Assembly (NCBI GenBank): GCA_947499955.1
Contig: CANMQI010000024.1
Coordinates: forward strand, 17,177 to 81,176
Source of the DNA: an uncultured Granulosicoccus sp.
GTDB taxonomy: Bacteria > Pseudomonadota > Gammaproteobacteria > Granulosicoccales > Granulosicoccaceae
DNA length: 64,000 bases
Reading direction: 5' to 3'
Numbering within the stretch: the stretch's first letter is position 1; every line of letters starts with the position of its first letter. A program made the translations under genes and the position numbers. Below are positions 8,825 to 17,485 of this stretch, one piece after another. Below the pieces are notes generated by a model. That model was not told the DNA's origin, ran no database searches, and saw nothing but the letters and a program-made list of their open reading frames with translations.

Positions 8825-10442
8825 ACGACTGCTGGACATCGAGAACCTGCAGGTTGCCTTCGGTCAGGGCAGTGACCAGACCATGGCAGTGGACGGCGTC
8901 TCGCTGCACATCGACAAGGGGCAAACCGTCGCGCTGGTGGGTGAAAGCGGATCAGGCAAATCGGTGACAGCCTTGTCCATATTGCAACTACTGCCCTACC
9001 CGTTTGCACATCACCCGGCCGGGCGCGTGAACTATCGCGGACAGGAACTGATGGGCGCCGGCCCGAGCGTGCTGCGCGCCGTACGCGGTAACGAGATCAG
9101 CATGATCTTCCAGGAACCGATGACGTCCCTGAACCCGCTGCACAATATCGAACGTCAGGTCGGTGAATCTCTGAAGTTGCATCGCGGCCTGACAGGCGCG
9201 GCCGCCAGGGCGCGCATACTCGAACTGCTGGATCTGGTGGGCATTCGCAATGCCGCGAGTCGACTGGGTGCTTATCCGCATGAGCTTTCCGGTGGTCAGC
9301 GACAGCGGGTCATGATCGCCATGGCACTGGCCAACGAGCCGGACCTGTTGATCGCCGATGAGCCCACCACGGCACTGGATGTGACCATCCAGGCACAGAT
9401 TCTCGAACTGTTGGCCGAGCTTCAAACGCGTCTGGGCATGTCGCTGCTACTTATCACGCATGACCTGGGCATCGTGCGCAAGATGGCTGACGAGATCTAC
9501 GTGATGCAGGCCGGCAAGGTGGTTGAGCAGAACACGACGGAGGCGCTGTTTGCATCCCCTGAGCACCCCTACACCCGGCAGCTGTTATCGGCGGAACCGG
9601 GGAAACTGCCCATACGCACAAGCAGCGACACTGAAATCATTCTGCAAGGACGGCAGGTCAGTGTTCGCTTTCCGATCAAGGGTGGATTGCTCGGCCGGGT
9701 TGTCGATCATGTCGATGCCTGCATCGATATCGATGTCACCGTTCGTGCAGGCCGGACGGTGGGTGTGGTCGGCGAATCCGGCTCAGGCAAGACTACCCTG
9801 GGTCTGGCCCTGTTGCGCCTGATTGCCAGTGAAGGCGACATACGGTTCAGGGGTTCGGCCATTCACGACAAGTCCGGCAGCGAACTGCGCAGCCTTCGAC
9901 AATCCATGCAGATCGTCTTCCAGGACCCGTTCGGCAGCCTGAGCCCGCGCATGTCCATACTGCAGATCATCGAGGAAGGACTCAAGGTGCACCAGGCGGC
10001 CCTGAGCGCCGATGAACGACGCCAACGAGTCAGCGAAGCACTGCAGGAAGTCGGGCTGGAACAGTCCGCCCTGCATCGCTACCCTCATGAGTTCTCGGGT
10101 GGCCAGCGTCAGCGCATCGCCATTGCCCGAGCCATGGTGCTCAAGCCCGCCCTGGTGGTACTGGACGAACCCACCTCGGCGCTGGATATGTCGGTGCAGG
10201 CGCAGATCGTCCAGTTGCTGCAGGATCTGCAGGAAAGACACGGGCTCGCCTATCTGTTCATCAGCCACGACCTGAAGGTGGTCCGGGCCTTGAGTGATGA
10301 CATCATCGTGATGCAGGAAGGCAAGGTGGTGGAGAGCGGCCCGGCTCATCGAATACTGGACGAACCTGAAAAGCCCTATACGCAGGCATTGATGCGGGCC
10401 GCCTTCGATATCGAATCCGTGAAGCGGGATGTAAGCGAGTAG
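8817..10442 (+). CDS. yejF: Peptide ABC transporter ATP-binding protein YejF (two ABC domains)
   Basis: The energy-coupling subunit of the Yej importer (541 residues) carries two complete ABC domains in one chain. The first has GESGSGKSV (about residue 42), LSGGQRQRV and LLIADEPTTALD. The second has GESGSGKTT (about residue 322), FSGGQRQRI and LVVLDEPTSALD. Each has its H-loop (ITHDLG, ISHDLK). The C-terminal tail of the first domain includes the oligopeptide-transporter motif HPYTRQLL, and that of the second KPYTQALM. The start overlaps yejE by eight bases. It is the last gene of the operon; a pentanucleotide repeat follows it. Confidence 0.96.
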   Translation: MTERLLDIENLQVAFGQGSDQTMAVDGVSLHIDKGQTVALVGESGSGKSVTALSILQLLPYPFAHHPAGRVNYRGQELMGAGPSVLRAVRGNEISMIFQEPMTSLNPLHNIERQVGESLKLHRGLTGAAARARILELLDLVGIRNAASRLGAYPHELSGGQRQRVMIAMALANEPDLLIADEPTTALDVTIQAQILELLAELQTRLGMSLLLITHDLGIVRKMADEIYVMQAGKVVEQNTTEALFASPEHPYTRQLLSAEPGKLPIRTSSDTEIILQGRQVSVRFPIKGGLLGRVVDHVDACIDIDVTVRAGRTVGVVGESGSGKTTLGLALLRLIASEGDIRFRGSAIHDKSGSELRSLRQSMQIVFQDPFGSLSPRMSILQIIEEGLKVHQAALSADERRQRVSEALQEVGLEQSALHRYPHEFSGGQRQRIAIARAMVLKPALVVLDEPTSALDMSVQAQIVQLLQDLQERHGLAYLFISHDLKVVRALSDDIIVMQEGKVVESGPAHRILDEPEKPYTQALMRAAFDIESVKRDVSE

Positions 10443-10460
10443 GACCGGGCACTTCCTTTC

Positions 10461-10538
10461 GGCTCGGCTCGGCTCGGCTCGGCTCGGCTCGGCTCGGCTC
10501 GGCTCGGCTCGGCTCGGCTCGGCTCGGCTCGGCTCGGC
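10461..10538. repeat. GGCTC pentanucleotide array (15 full copies plus three bases)
   Basis: A perfect GGCTC tandem array of 78 bp starts 19 bp after the yejF stop and ends about 100 bp before the DUF302 lipoprotein gene. There are no interruptions, which suggests recent expansion or ongoing slippage. It lies in non-coding DNA; the long Ser-Arg-Ala-Glu-Pro frame it creates on the minus strand is an artefact of the repeat. Confidence 0.95.
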
Positions 10539-10639
10539 AAGACAGTGCAGTTGATCATTGCGGCAAAGACAAGTGGGGAACTTGTCGCCTGAGCGCGCTC
10601 TAAGTGCCGGCAACCAACCCACCACCCGGAGTAGATTCC

Positions 10640-11620
10640 ATGTCCAGTGCCCTGATCAAAGGAGCCATCCTCTGTACCAGCATGGCCACAGCCTTCATGA
10701 GCGGCTGCAGCAGCGACGATGATGCAGATACAGACCTCACCACAGGCGAGACCCGGTCCGTGGACGGCCTGGTGTCCATTGACAGTGCTCGCCCCGTCAG
10801 CGAAGCCATGGGCGCCCTGTTGACGGCTCTGGACAATAACGAGGCCATTACGGCTCTACCCCTGATCGACCATCAGGCCAATGCAGCAGGCATCGACGAG
10901 ACCCTGCGTCCCACGTCTGTGCAGCTCTTCGGCAACCCGGCTCTGGGGACACCGCTGATGCAAGCCAATCAGTTGGCTGGCCTCGACCTGCCACAGAAGA
11001 TACTGGCCTGGGAAAACGAGGCTGGCGAAACACAGATTGCCTACAACTCGGCAGACTACCTTCAGCAACGTCACGCCATCACCGGGGATGATGCTGCCGA
11101 CACGGCTCTGCAGACCATTGCCGGCGCCTTGAATGCATTGACATTCGCCGCCTCTGGCAATACTGACGATGGCAGCGAGGCTGAGGCGATTCCCGCCGCG
11201 ACCGTCACCGCCGGTGAAGGCATCATCACCGTCACCAGCACCCAGGATATGGATACCACCTACAACACACTGGTGAGTTCCATCCAGAACGCCGAGCCCC
11301 TGCTACTGGTTCGTGAGCTGGACCATGCCGCCAATGCCCAGAGCGTCGACATGAGTCTGAACCCTACGCGTCTGGTCATCTTCGGCAACCCCAATGCCGG
11401 CACACCATTGATGCAGATCGAACAGAGCATCGGCATCGACCTGCCACAGAAAATGCTGGTGTTCGAAGATGCCGAAGGCGTGGTCAGCATTGCCTACAAT
11501 GATCCCGTCTATCTGGCAGCACGCCATGGCATCAGTGGCGAAGAGACGCGCCTGAGCGTGATCAGTGCGGCGCTGGAAGGCCTGGCCAATAACGCAGCTG
11601 GTATTGCACCGGCCGAATAA
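10640..11620 (+). CDS. Lipoprotein with two tandem DUF302 domains
   Basis: A secreted lipoprotein of 326 residues. The signal peptide ends in a lipobox at FMSGC (about residue 20), followed by Ser and Asp residues. Two copies of a DUF302-like domain follow, at about residues 45-155 and 200-320. Their matching blocks are FGNPALGTPLM with DLPQKILAWE, and FGNPNAGTPLM with DLPQKMLVFED. The fold is known structurally but has no settled function. The ATG at 10640 is preceded by CCGGAG at good spacing. The gene stands alone: the pentanucleotide array lies upstream and a hairpin at 11652 follows. The acidic stretch after the lipid anchor suggests an extended tether. Confidence 0.88.
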   Translation: MSSALIKGAILCTSMATAFMSGCSSDDDADTDLTTGETRSVDGLVSIDSARPVSEAMGALLTALDNNEAITALPLIDHQANAAGIDETLRPTSVQLFGNPALGTPLMQANQLAGLDLPQKILAWENEAGETQIAYNSADYLQQRHAITGDDAADTALQTIAGALNALTFAASGNTDDGSEAEAIPAATVTAGEGIITVTSTQDMDTTYNTLVSSIQNAEPLLLVRELDHAANAQSVDMSLNPTRLVIFGNPNAGTPLMQIEQSIGIDLPQKMLVFEDAEGVVSIAYNDPVYLAARHGISGEETRLSVISAALEGLANNAAGIAPAE

Positions 11621-11651
11621 GTCGTTTTCGCCCTCAAGCCTCAAGTGTCAG

Positions 11652-11679
11652 GATCAGCGTGGCAGATGCCGCGCTGATC
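11652..11679. terminator. Hairpin terminator between convergent genes
   Basis: The inverted repeat GATCAGCG...CGCTGATC has a nested GGC/GCC inner stem. It lies 31 bp after the DUF302 lipoprotein stop, in the gap before the convergent Rieske gene. No long T-run follows. The rest of the 11621-11868 gap shows no gene. Confidence 0.5.
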
Positions 11680-11868
11680 TTCCATGCTGGCAAGCCAGGG
11701 TGAGCTGGGCCAAGGCTGACGCCTATGATGGTCTTTTCAGCTCCGTCGGCATGAAATGCTGCCTGCGGGTCTGCACGGAAAGCTGGCCCTTGAGGCACAT
11801 CGTTCTGTGCCGTTCTGCGCTGGCGGGACTGTTCGAGCAACCGAGCGATACCTGCCAGCAGGCCACTG

Positions 11869-12183
11869 CTACCGGGCCACTTGCACCAGCACTCTGCCCG
11901 CCTCCACCTTCACCGGATAGGTTTTCAGAGGTCGCGTGACCGGGGCGAACAGTGCCCGACCATCGCGGATATCGAACCCGCCTTGATGCAAGGGGCATTC
12001 GATGACATGGCCGTCGAAATAGCCATCGCACAAGGGCGCACCGGCATGCGTGCACAAGGCCGCCGTGGCGTACAGACCATCCTTCGCATCATAGATGGCC
12101 AGTTTCAGCTTGCCATGCTGAACAGGGGTGACATCACCCGGCTCCAGCTCATCGACAGACAGCACATCCAGCCACTCACTCAT
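11869..12183 (-). CDS. Rieske [2Fe-2S] ferredoxin, MocE-like
   Basis: A small cytoplasmic electron carrier of 104 residues. The Rieske cluster ligands are Cys44 and His46 in CTHAGAPLCDG, and Cys63 and His66 in CPLHQGGFD. The size fits ferredoxin-type Rieske proteins (MocE, BphF, NirD-like) rather than a full oxygenase. Its ATG overlaps the desaturase stop by four bases (ATGA), so the two are made together. In the rhizopine mocDE genes a desaturase-like oxygenase is also paired with a Rieske ferredoxin. The inferred role is electron supply to that membrane enzyme; the reductase is not in the window. Confidence 0.9.
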   Translation of the reverse strand: MSEWLDVLSVDELEPGDVTPVQHGKLKLAIYDAKDGLYATAALCTHAGAPLCDGYFDGHVIECPLHQGGFDIRDGRALFAPVTRPLKTYPVKVEAGRVLVQVAR

Positions 12184-13139
12184 GAGCTTGCGGCCGGATG
12201 GCGTGCCGCGGCCATGCTGTCGAGAATGGTGCGGTGCGCGTGCAGATAGCCCTGCTCTTCGACGTACACATGATCCTTGATGCGCTCGTGCAACTGGCCC
12301 AGTGCGTGGAAGGGCACCGATGAGGCAAAGTGATGTTCGGCGTGGTAGTTCATGTTCCAGGCCAGAAAACGCCACAGCGCGGAGACCTGATTACTGCGTG
12401 TATTGATCTGGCGATCCGCTACCATCGGACGACCGACGTGCTCTGTCATGCGCACGAACCGCATGACCGGCTCTGCCAGCAGCATGGGCAGCCACCAGTA
12501 GAATACGGGTGCCAGTGAGCCACTCAACCACATCAGGAGGACGACGATGGCATAGCCCGCCAACATCAGGCGCGACTCCCGAATCACGGCAGCCATCTCG
12601 ACGCTCGGGATGAAGCGTTTTTCCTCTTTCAGGATATTGCCCGTGGCGCGGCGCAACAGGCCACTGAACTGGGAATACCAGTACGGCATAGCCGACAGAT
12701 ACCCCAGGTATTGCCAGCGATTCTCCGGCAGCGGGATCAGCTCGGGATCGCGCCCTTCCAGGTTGGTATAGGTGTGATGGTCGCAGTGTTCGTAACGGAA
12801 GAAGCGCGGCGGAATGAACAGCAGGAACCCGCAGACAGCACCCAATACGCTGCACAGGCGACGTGAGCGAAACGCCGTGTAATGACTGCATTCATGCTGC
12901 AGCGCGAAGTGATGCACCATGACGATGCCGTGCACGAACATGGCGGGCACCATCAGCCAGGGATTGCCGTAACTGAGCCAGACCAGCGAGGCGGTGATGC
13001 TCAACAGCACTATCCACAAGGCCAGATGAATCAGGCCCGGCCGGTTACTGCGCCTCATGAAGGCCTTGAGTTCGCGACGACTGATGATGGCCGTGCCATC
13101 GGCAAACACATCGCTCATGGGGGTCAGAACATCGGACAT
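12180..13139 (-). CDS. Membrane fatty-acid desaturase/hydroxylase family protein, MocD-like
   Basis: A di-iron membrane enzyme of 319 residues that desaturates or hydroxylates an alkyl or similar substrate. The three histidine boxes are HECSH (82-86), HCDHH (118-122) and NYHAEHH near residue 270. Hydrophobic segments flank them. I chose the ATG at 13139, upstream of a second in-frame ATG (13118). Longer starts run into low-quality sequence and the 7-bp repeat. The C-terminus overlaps the Rieske gene. The substrate is unknown: fatty acyl chains, a carotenoid-like compound or a rhizopine-type ether are all possible for this branch. Confidence 0.88.
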   Translation of the reverse strand: MSDVLTPMSDVFADGTAIISRRELKAFMRRSNRPGLIHLALWIVLLSITASLVWLSYGNPWLMVPAMFVHGIVMVHHFALQHECSHYTAFRSRRLCSVLGAVCGFLLFIPPRFFRYEHCDHHTYTNLEGRDPELIPLPENRWQYLGYLSAMPYWYSQFSGLLRRATGNILKEEKRFIPSVEMAAVIRESRLMLAGYAIVVLLMWLSGSLAPVFYWWLPMLLAEPVMRFVRMTEHVGRPMVADRQINTRSNQVSALWRFLAWNMNYHAEHHFASSVPFHALGQLHERIKDHVYVEEQGYLHAHRTILDSMAAARHPAASS

Positions 13140-13320
13140 GGGAAAATACTCGGAAGGAAGTCCAGTCAACAGCCGTGTCCCCGATCGTTCGCTACCGGTG
13201 ACAGAATCCAGTGTAAACCGAAATACGGCCAGACTCAGCCGGTGGATTGGCTCGTATCGCTTTCTCTCGATATCTGCGCTGTGATGAACGTATCGGCATT
13301 GTCGTACCGGCGCACGGCGA

Positions 13321-13354
13321 AGCGAGAAGCGAGAAGCGAGAAGCGAGAAGCGAG
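13321..13354. repeat. AGCGAGA heptamer array
   Basis: Four perfect 7-bp units and a partial fifth lie in the 250-bp divergent region between the desaturase (minus) and the radical SAM gene (plus). No gene is visible there. Confidence 0.85.
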
Positions 13355-13389
13355 CGTCAACGGTGCACCCTCGATCGCACAGATAAGGT

Positions 13390-14916
13390 ATGGTCAGTGC
13401 GATCATGAAAGACATCACCCTCGCCACCATCAATGCTCGCTATATCCACGCCTCACTGGGGCTGAGATACCTGTATGCGAACATGGAAGAGCTGCAGCCG
13501 CGTACGCGACTGCTCGAATTCACCCTGCAACAGCGGCCTGAGGATATCGTCGAACTGCTGCTGACGGCAGAGACGAAGATCCTGGGCTTTGGCGTGTACA
13601 TCTGGAATGTGCTGGAGACCACGGAAGTGATGCGCCTGATCCGCATTCTGCGACCGGATATCACGCTGGTGGTGGGAGGCCCGGAGGTGAGTTACGAAAT
13701 CGACCAGCAACCGATCTGCAAACTGGCCAACCACGTCATAACCGGCGCGGCCGATACCGCCTTTGCCGAACTGTGCCGGGAACTGGAACGGGGCGAACGC
13801 CCGCATCAGCTGGTATCCCCGCTGCCCGTCACGCTTGGTGAGCTGGCTTCACCCTATGGCTATTACAGCGACGAGGATGTGGCCCACCGCGTCCTTTATG
13901 TCGAAGCCTCTCGCGGTTGCCCGTTCAAATGCGAGTTCTGTCTGTCCTCACTGGACAAGACGGCGGTCGCCTTCGACCTGTCCGCCTTCCTGCAGGAGAT
14001 GCAGTCCCTGATCGATCGTGGCGCCCGCCAGTTCAAGTTCGTGGATCGCACCTTCAATCTGAAGGCCGATACCAGTCGCCAGATTCTGGAATTCTTTCTC
14101 GAGCATATCGACAAGGGACTGTTCCTGCATTTCGAGCTGATCCCCGATCGCTTGCCGGAGATCCTGCTGGACCTGCTGCCCCGGTTTCCCGAAAACTCCC
14201 TGCAGTTCGAAATCGGCATCCAGTCCTTCAACCCCGAAGTGCAGAAGCGGATCAGCCGACGTCAGCAGCACGAACGCACCTGTACCAACATGAAATGGCT
14301 GCGCGAGCACACCACCGCTCATGTGCACGCCGATCTGATCTTCGGGCTGCCGGGTGAAGATCTGCAGAGCTTCGGTGAAGGTTTCGATCTGCTGCACTCA
14401 CTCGGTCCACAGGAAATACAGGTTGGTATTCTCAAGCGCCTGCGAGGCACACCGATTGCCAGGCACACGGCCGACTACGACATGCGCTACATGAGCACAC
14501 CGCCGTACCGCATTCTGGCGCACAAGGATGCCGACTTCGATACCGTACAACGCATGGTGCGCTTTGCCCGTTACTGGGATCTGGTCGGCAACTCGGGGCG
14601 GTTTCCCTCCGCCCTGCCCCTGCTCCTCGGACAAAGCCCCTTCAAGCGTTTCATGGGCCTGAGTGACTGGTTGTTCAGCACCACCGCACAGACGCACCGC
14701 ATTGCACTGCCGAAACTGTTCGAGCTGCTACGCAATCACATGGTGTCAAACTTGCACATCGATACCGACACGGTGGAGTCGCATCTGCTGGCCGATTTCA
14801 AGCACAATCGCCTGAAGGGGTTGCCGGCGTTTGCCCGCCAGCAGAATCCGGCAATGGCTGCGGCAAACCGTCGAGAGACTCCCTCCGGTGCGCAACGCCA
14901 GCAGCGGCATCAATAA
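13390..14916 (+). CDS. B12-binding-domain radical SAM protein with DUF4080 C-terminus
   Basis: A predicted radical-SAM enzyme of about 500 residues. The N-terminal part (to about residue 150) looks like a cobalamin-binding Rossmann domain, with VVGGPEVSYE, but no DxHxxG motif is seen. The radical SAM cluster motif is C177-x3-C181-x2-C184 (RGCPFKCEFC). A TIM-barrel core follows, with FKFVDRTFN and HADLIFGLPGED. The C-terminal part matches the DUF4080 type, including MGLSDWLFSTTAQTHRI. Two ATGs, 13390 and 13405, are possible; MKDITLATINARYIH at 13405 fits relatives well. The reaction is unknown. Its 3' end overlaps the convergent zinc-ribbon gene by 7 bp. Confidence 0.88.
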   Translation: MVSAIMKDITLATINARYIHASLGLRYLYANMEELQPRTRLLEFTLQQRPEDIVELLLTAETKILGFGVYIWNVLETTEVMRLIRILRPDITLVVGGPEVSYEIDQQPICKLANHVITGAADTAFAELCRELERGERPHQLVSPLPVTLGELASPYGYYSDEDVAHRVLYVEASRGCPFKCEFCLSSLDKTAVAFDLSAFLQEMQSLIDRGARQFKFVDRTFNLKADTSRQILEFFLEHIDKGLFLHFELIPDRLPEILLDLLPRFPENSLQFEIGIQSFNPEVQKRISRRQQHERTCTNMKWLREHTTAHVHADLIFGLPGEDLQSFGEGFDLLHSLGPQEIQVGILKRLRGTPIARHTADYDMRYMSTPPYRILAHKDADFDTVQRMVRFARYWDLVGNSGRFPSALPLLLGQSPFKRFMGLSDWLFSTTAQTHRIALPKLFELLRNHMVSNLHIDTDTVESHLLADFKHNRLKGLPAFARQQNPAMAAANRRETPSGAQRQQRHQ

Positions 14917-16196
14917 TTCAGGCTTCTGCCAATACCGGTTGAGAATCCCTCGCCGACACCGTCAAGAGCACCTGAGCCCTGCATGACAAACAGTGCTGCA
15001 ACCAGCAGCGCCGCCGCGGCAACGACAGCCAGTGCAATCTTGACCGCGCTGTAAGGCCGTTCACCCTGTACCTTGCCCGTACGCCCGTTGACCACGAAAC
15101 GGTATGTCTTGCCGCGGAACTGGAAACCGGCGGTCCACAGAGGCAGCAATACATGCTTGAACGTGGTGTCACTATGTCGGGTATTGATGCGATTGATCCG
15201 TTGCTGATCGCCGCCGATGGCCTGACGCACATCACTGCGTATCACCTTGTCCATGGTCTGCTGGGCAATGTTGAAGCCTTCGTCCAGATCCACCTGATAG
15301 ACCTCACTGCTGAAACCTGCCAGATAATCCTCGGTATAGGGCACCAGGTTTTCCAGATCCCAAGGCGCCAGCCAATCGGTGATCTTGCGCGGTAGCGTCC
15401 GGCTAGCGCCAACCAGCACATCGTCGAAATGCCTCGATGTGCGACCACTGGCCGGATACCAGCGTATCTTGGGCACCTGCCGAGTGCGTGTCACGCGGCG
15501 ACCATTCACCGTCGTGGTATAGCGCTGCGTGACGTAATAGACCTCACCACGCTGTCCACTGTAGGCCGTCGCGGTATCGCTGTCATAGGTCCAGTAGGGA
15601 ATGTACACCCCGTTGAGAGAGGCGTCACTGCGTGCGTATTTCTTCAAGGCGTTGGGGGCAAACCAGCGTCGGTTCAACCAGTTGCGATAGGCTTCGCGCG
15701 CCTCATCATCACTGATGGCAAAGGGCAGCAGGCCCTTGGGTTTCAAGGGCCGGGAATGGCTGGTTTCAGTGACCACACTGGTGCCACAGAAAGGGCAGTC
15801 TCCCGCGTGTATATGAGCATCGAGTGAAAACTGCGCGGCACAGTTCGGACAACTGATGATATGGGTTTCGGGCGAGAGGGTCGGCGACTCATGCAGCTGC
15901 TTCAACACGCTGTGAAAATCCAGCTCTTCCAGCTGCTCTGCACTCTGCTCGATGGCATTGCCATGGCCGCAGTACTGACACTCCATGCTGCGCGTGCCAA
16001 TGGCGTACTGCAAGACGGCACCACACTGTTCGCAGGGAAATCGCTTCTCTGTCAATGCGCGAGTCGTGGCCTCGCCGATACCGCGCGCTGGCGATGACTC
16101 CTCCGGCCAGTGATAACTCTCCACAGCGGGTGAGTCGGCATCCTGCTTCGCAAGCCGCTCATTCAGCTGAGCCTGCAAGCGCTCAATGAGACTCAT
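14910..16196 (-). CDS. Membrane protein with two N-terminal zinc ribbons (YdjG-like)
   Basis: A protein of 428 residues. Two four-cysteine zinc ribbons are visible: C55/C58 with C73/C76 (CEQCGA, CQYCGH) and C116/C119 with C134/C137 (CPNCAA, CPFCGT). The middle contains a conserved soluble region (LNGVYIPYWTYDSDTATAYSG). One transmembrane helix lies near residues 385-410, leaving a short Gly-rich tail. Such proteins are often mislabelled as PriA-like because of the TFIIB-type ribbon, but no helicase motifs are present. It resembles B. subtilis YdjG, which works in a PspA-linked membrane-stress operon. Here it is the last gene after XpaC, TelA and SPFH genes. Confidence 0.85.
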   Translation of the reverse strand: MSLIERLQAQLNERLAKQDADSPAVESYHWPEESSPARGIGEATTRALTEKRFPCEQCGAVLQYAIGTRSMECQYCGHGNAIEQSAEQLEELDFHSVLKQLHESPTLSPETHIISCPNCAAQFSLDAHIHAGDCPFCGTSVVTETSHSRPLKPKGLLPFAISDDEAREAYRNWLNRRWFAPNALKKYARSDASLNGVYIPYWTYDSDTATAYSGQRGEVYYVTQRYTTTVNGRRVTRTRQVPKIRWYPASGRTSRHFDDVLVGASRTLPRKITDWLAPWDLENLVPYTEDYLAGFSSEVYQVDLDEGFNIAQQTMDKVIRSDVRQAIGGDQQRINRINTRHSDTTFKHVLLPLWTAGFQFRGKTYRFVVNGRTGKVQGERPYSAVKIALAVVAAAALLVAALFVMQGSGALDGVGEGFSTGIGRSLNY

Positions 16197-16312
16197 GCCT
16201 GCACCGCTTGCAGCCGGGCAGCAAGGTCCGCGAGGTCAGGAAAACGCAAGCCTGTGGTCACTTTGATACACCTGAGTGGGTTGTCATCAATCACCACGGG
16301 CATCCTTGCCAT
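16193..16312 (-). CDS. Possible 39-residue ORF coupled to the zinc-ribbon gene
   Basis: A short frame, MARMPVVIDDNPLRCIKVTT and onwards, fills most of the 180-bp gap between the SPFH gene and the zinc-ribbon gene. It ends in an ATGA overlap with the zinc-ribbon start, the usual form of a coupled pair. There is no strong ribosome site, no recognised domain, and the frame continues open upstream into the SPFH gene. It could be a small protein, the remnant of a larger one, or chance. Confidence 0.3.
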   Translation of the reverse strand: MARMPVVIDDNPLRCIKVTTGLRFPDLADLAARLQAVQA

Positions 16313-16376
16313 GGCATCTCGGTCGTGGGGCGGTGCACGCAGAATCTGAGTATCACCTTGTTTTCCGATCGCCCCA

Positions 16377-17483
16377 CTAGCTTCCCGGAATGGGCGGTGG
16401 TGAAGCTGCCGAGCTTTCCCACAGATCGGACAGTGCTGCAACGCTCCCTGCAGGCTGCCACTCATCCATACCCTGAGTCCAGACCAGCGTTTCTTCGTCA
16501 AGCGTGCCGCTCGCCTTCTGCTGCTTCAGCAAATCGAGCGAGTACGGGCCTCGGGACGCACCATCAATGGCCAGATGATAGACCGCGGTGACCCCTCCCG
16601 GCACAGGGGGTGGAGCTGCATTACCGGACGATGCCAGATTGTCATTCATGCGATTTGCCATGGCCAGGCCGATACCCATCCCGATGCCATCGGAAGCGCC
16701 ACCACCAGGGTTGCTGGCACCCGCTTCCATCGCGGCACCGGTCTGGTACTGCAGGTAGCGATCCAGATTGCCGGTCATTCCCATGCTGGTGCGCTTGTCC
16801 AGTGCTTCGGACACGGCCGGTGGCAAGGAGATGTTCTCCACCAGAATACGCGTCAGCTCCAGGCCGTATTCACCGAACTCCGGGGCGATTCGACGTGTCA
16901 GAAATTCACCCAGCTGATCGTAATTGCCTGCCATGTCGAGCACCGGAATGTTGGCGCTGCCGATGATGGTGGCGAATCGTGAGGTGATCAGGTTACGCAG
17001 CTGTGAACTGATTTCGTCAGTCGTGAAGACTCCATCGGTACCGACTATTTCCCGGATGAACGTGAGGGCATCGGTAACCCGTACTCCATAGGTACCGAAC
17101 GCCCGGATACGCAAACCGCCAAACTCGCTGTCACGCAGCATCAAGGGATGCTTGGTCCCCCATTTCATGTCGGTGAAGCGCCGGGCATTGCAGAAATACA
17201 CTTCGGCCTTGAACGGGCTCTGGAAACCGTGATGCCAGTTCTGCAAGGTGGTCAGTACAGGCAGGTTCCTGGTTTCAAGCTCGTAGGTACCGGGGCCGAG
17301 CACATCAGCGACCTGCCCTTCATTGACGAAGACTGCGATCTGCGCTTCACGCACGATCAGCTTGGCGCCGTACTTGATCTCGTTGCCATAACGCTCGAAG
17401 CGATACACCATGGTATTGCTGCTGTCATCGATCCATTCAATGACATCGACAAATTCGTGAAACAGCTTGCTGAACAGTCCCAT
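16377..17483 (-). CDS. SPFH-domain protein with C-terminal GYF_2 domain (YdjI-like)
   Basis: A 368-residue membrane-associated scaffold candidate. Residues about 1-245 form an SPFH (band-7) domain of the type once labelled virion core protein, starting MGLFSKLFHEFVDVIEW, which is amphipathic and lacks a transmembrane helix. A Gly/Ala-rich linker follows (about 245-300). A GYF_2/DUF4339 module comes next (HLAIDGASRGPYSLDLLKQQ to WTQGMDEWQPA), and a Pro-rich tail PPPIPGS closes the chain. GYF domains bind proline-rich peptides, so the tail or a partner could be the ligand. The gene begins 2 bp after the telA stop. SPFH proteins of this type recruit PspA-like proteins in Bacillus; no PspA gene is in this window. 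Confidence 0.9.
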   Translation of the reverse strand: MGLFSKLFHEFVDVIEWIDDSSNTMVYRFERYGNEIKYGAKLIVREAQIAVFVNEGQVADVLGPGTYELETRNLPVLTTLQNWHHGFQSPFKAEVYFCNARRFTDMKWGTKHPLMLRDSEFGGLRIRAFGTYGVRVTDALTFIREIVGTDGVFTTDEISSQLRNLITSRFATIIGSANIPVLDMAGNYDQLGEFLTRRIAPEFGEYGLELTRILVENISLPPAVSEALDKRTSMGMTGNLDRYLQYQTGAAMEAGASNPGGGASDGIGMGIGLAMANRMNDNLASSGNAAPPPVPGGVTAVYHLAIDGASRGPYSLDLLKQQKASGTLDEETLVWTQGMDEWQPAGSVAALSDLWESSAASPPPIPGS

Positions 17484-17485
17484 GA

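Noticed and set aside
9783..10625. Minus-strand frame with a long Ser-Arg-Ala-Glu-Pro repeat
   Set aside because: It is created by the GGCTC array and by antisense reading of yejF. No independent sign of coding.
14910..16196. PriA/primosomal helicase label for the zinc-ribbon protein
   Set aside because: Only the cysteine ribbons are shared. There are no Walker or helicase motifs, and a membrane helix is present at the C-terminus.
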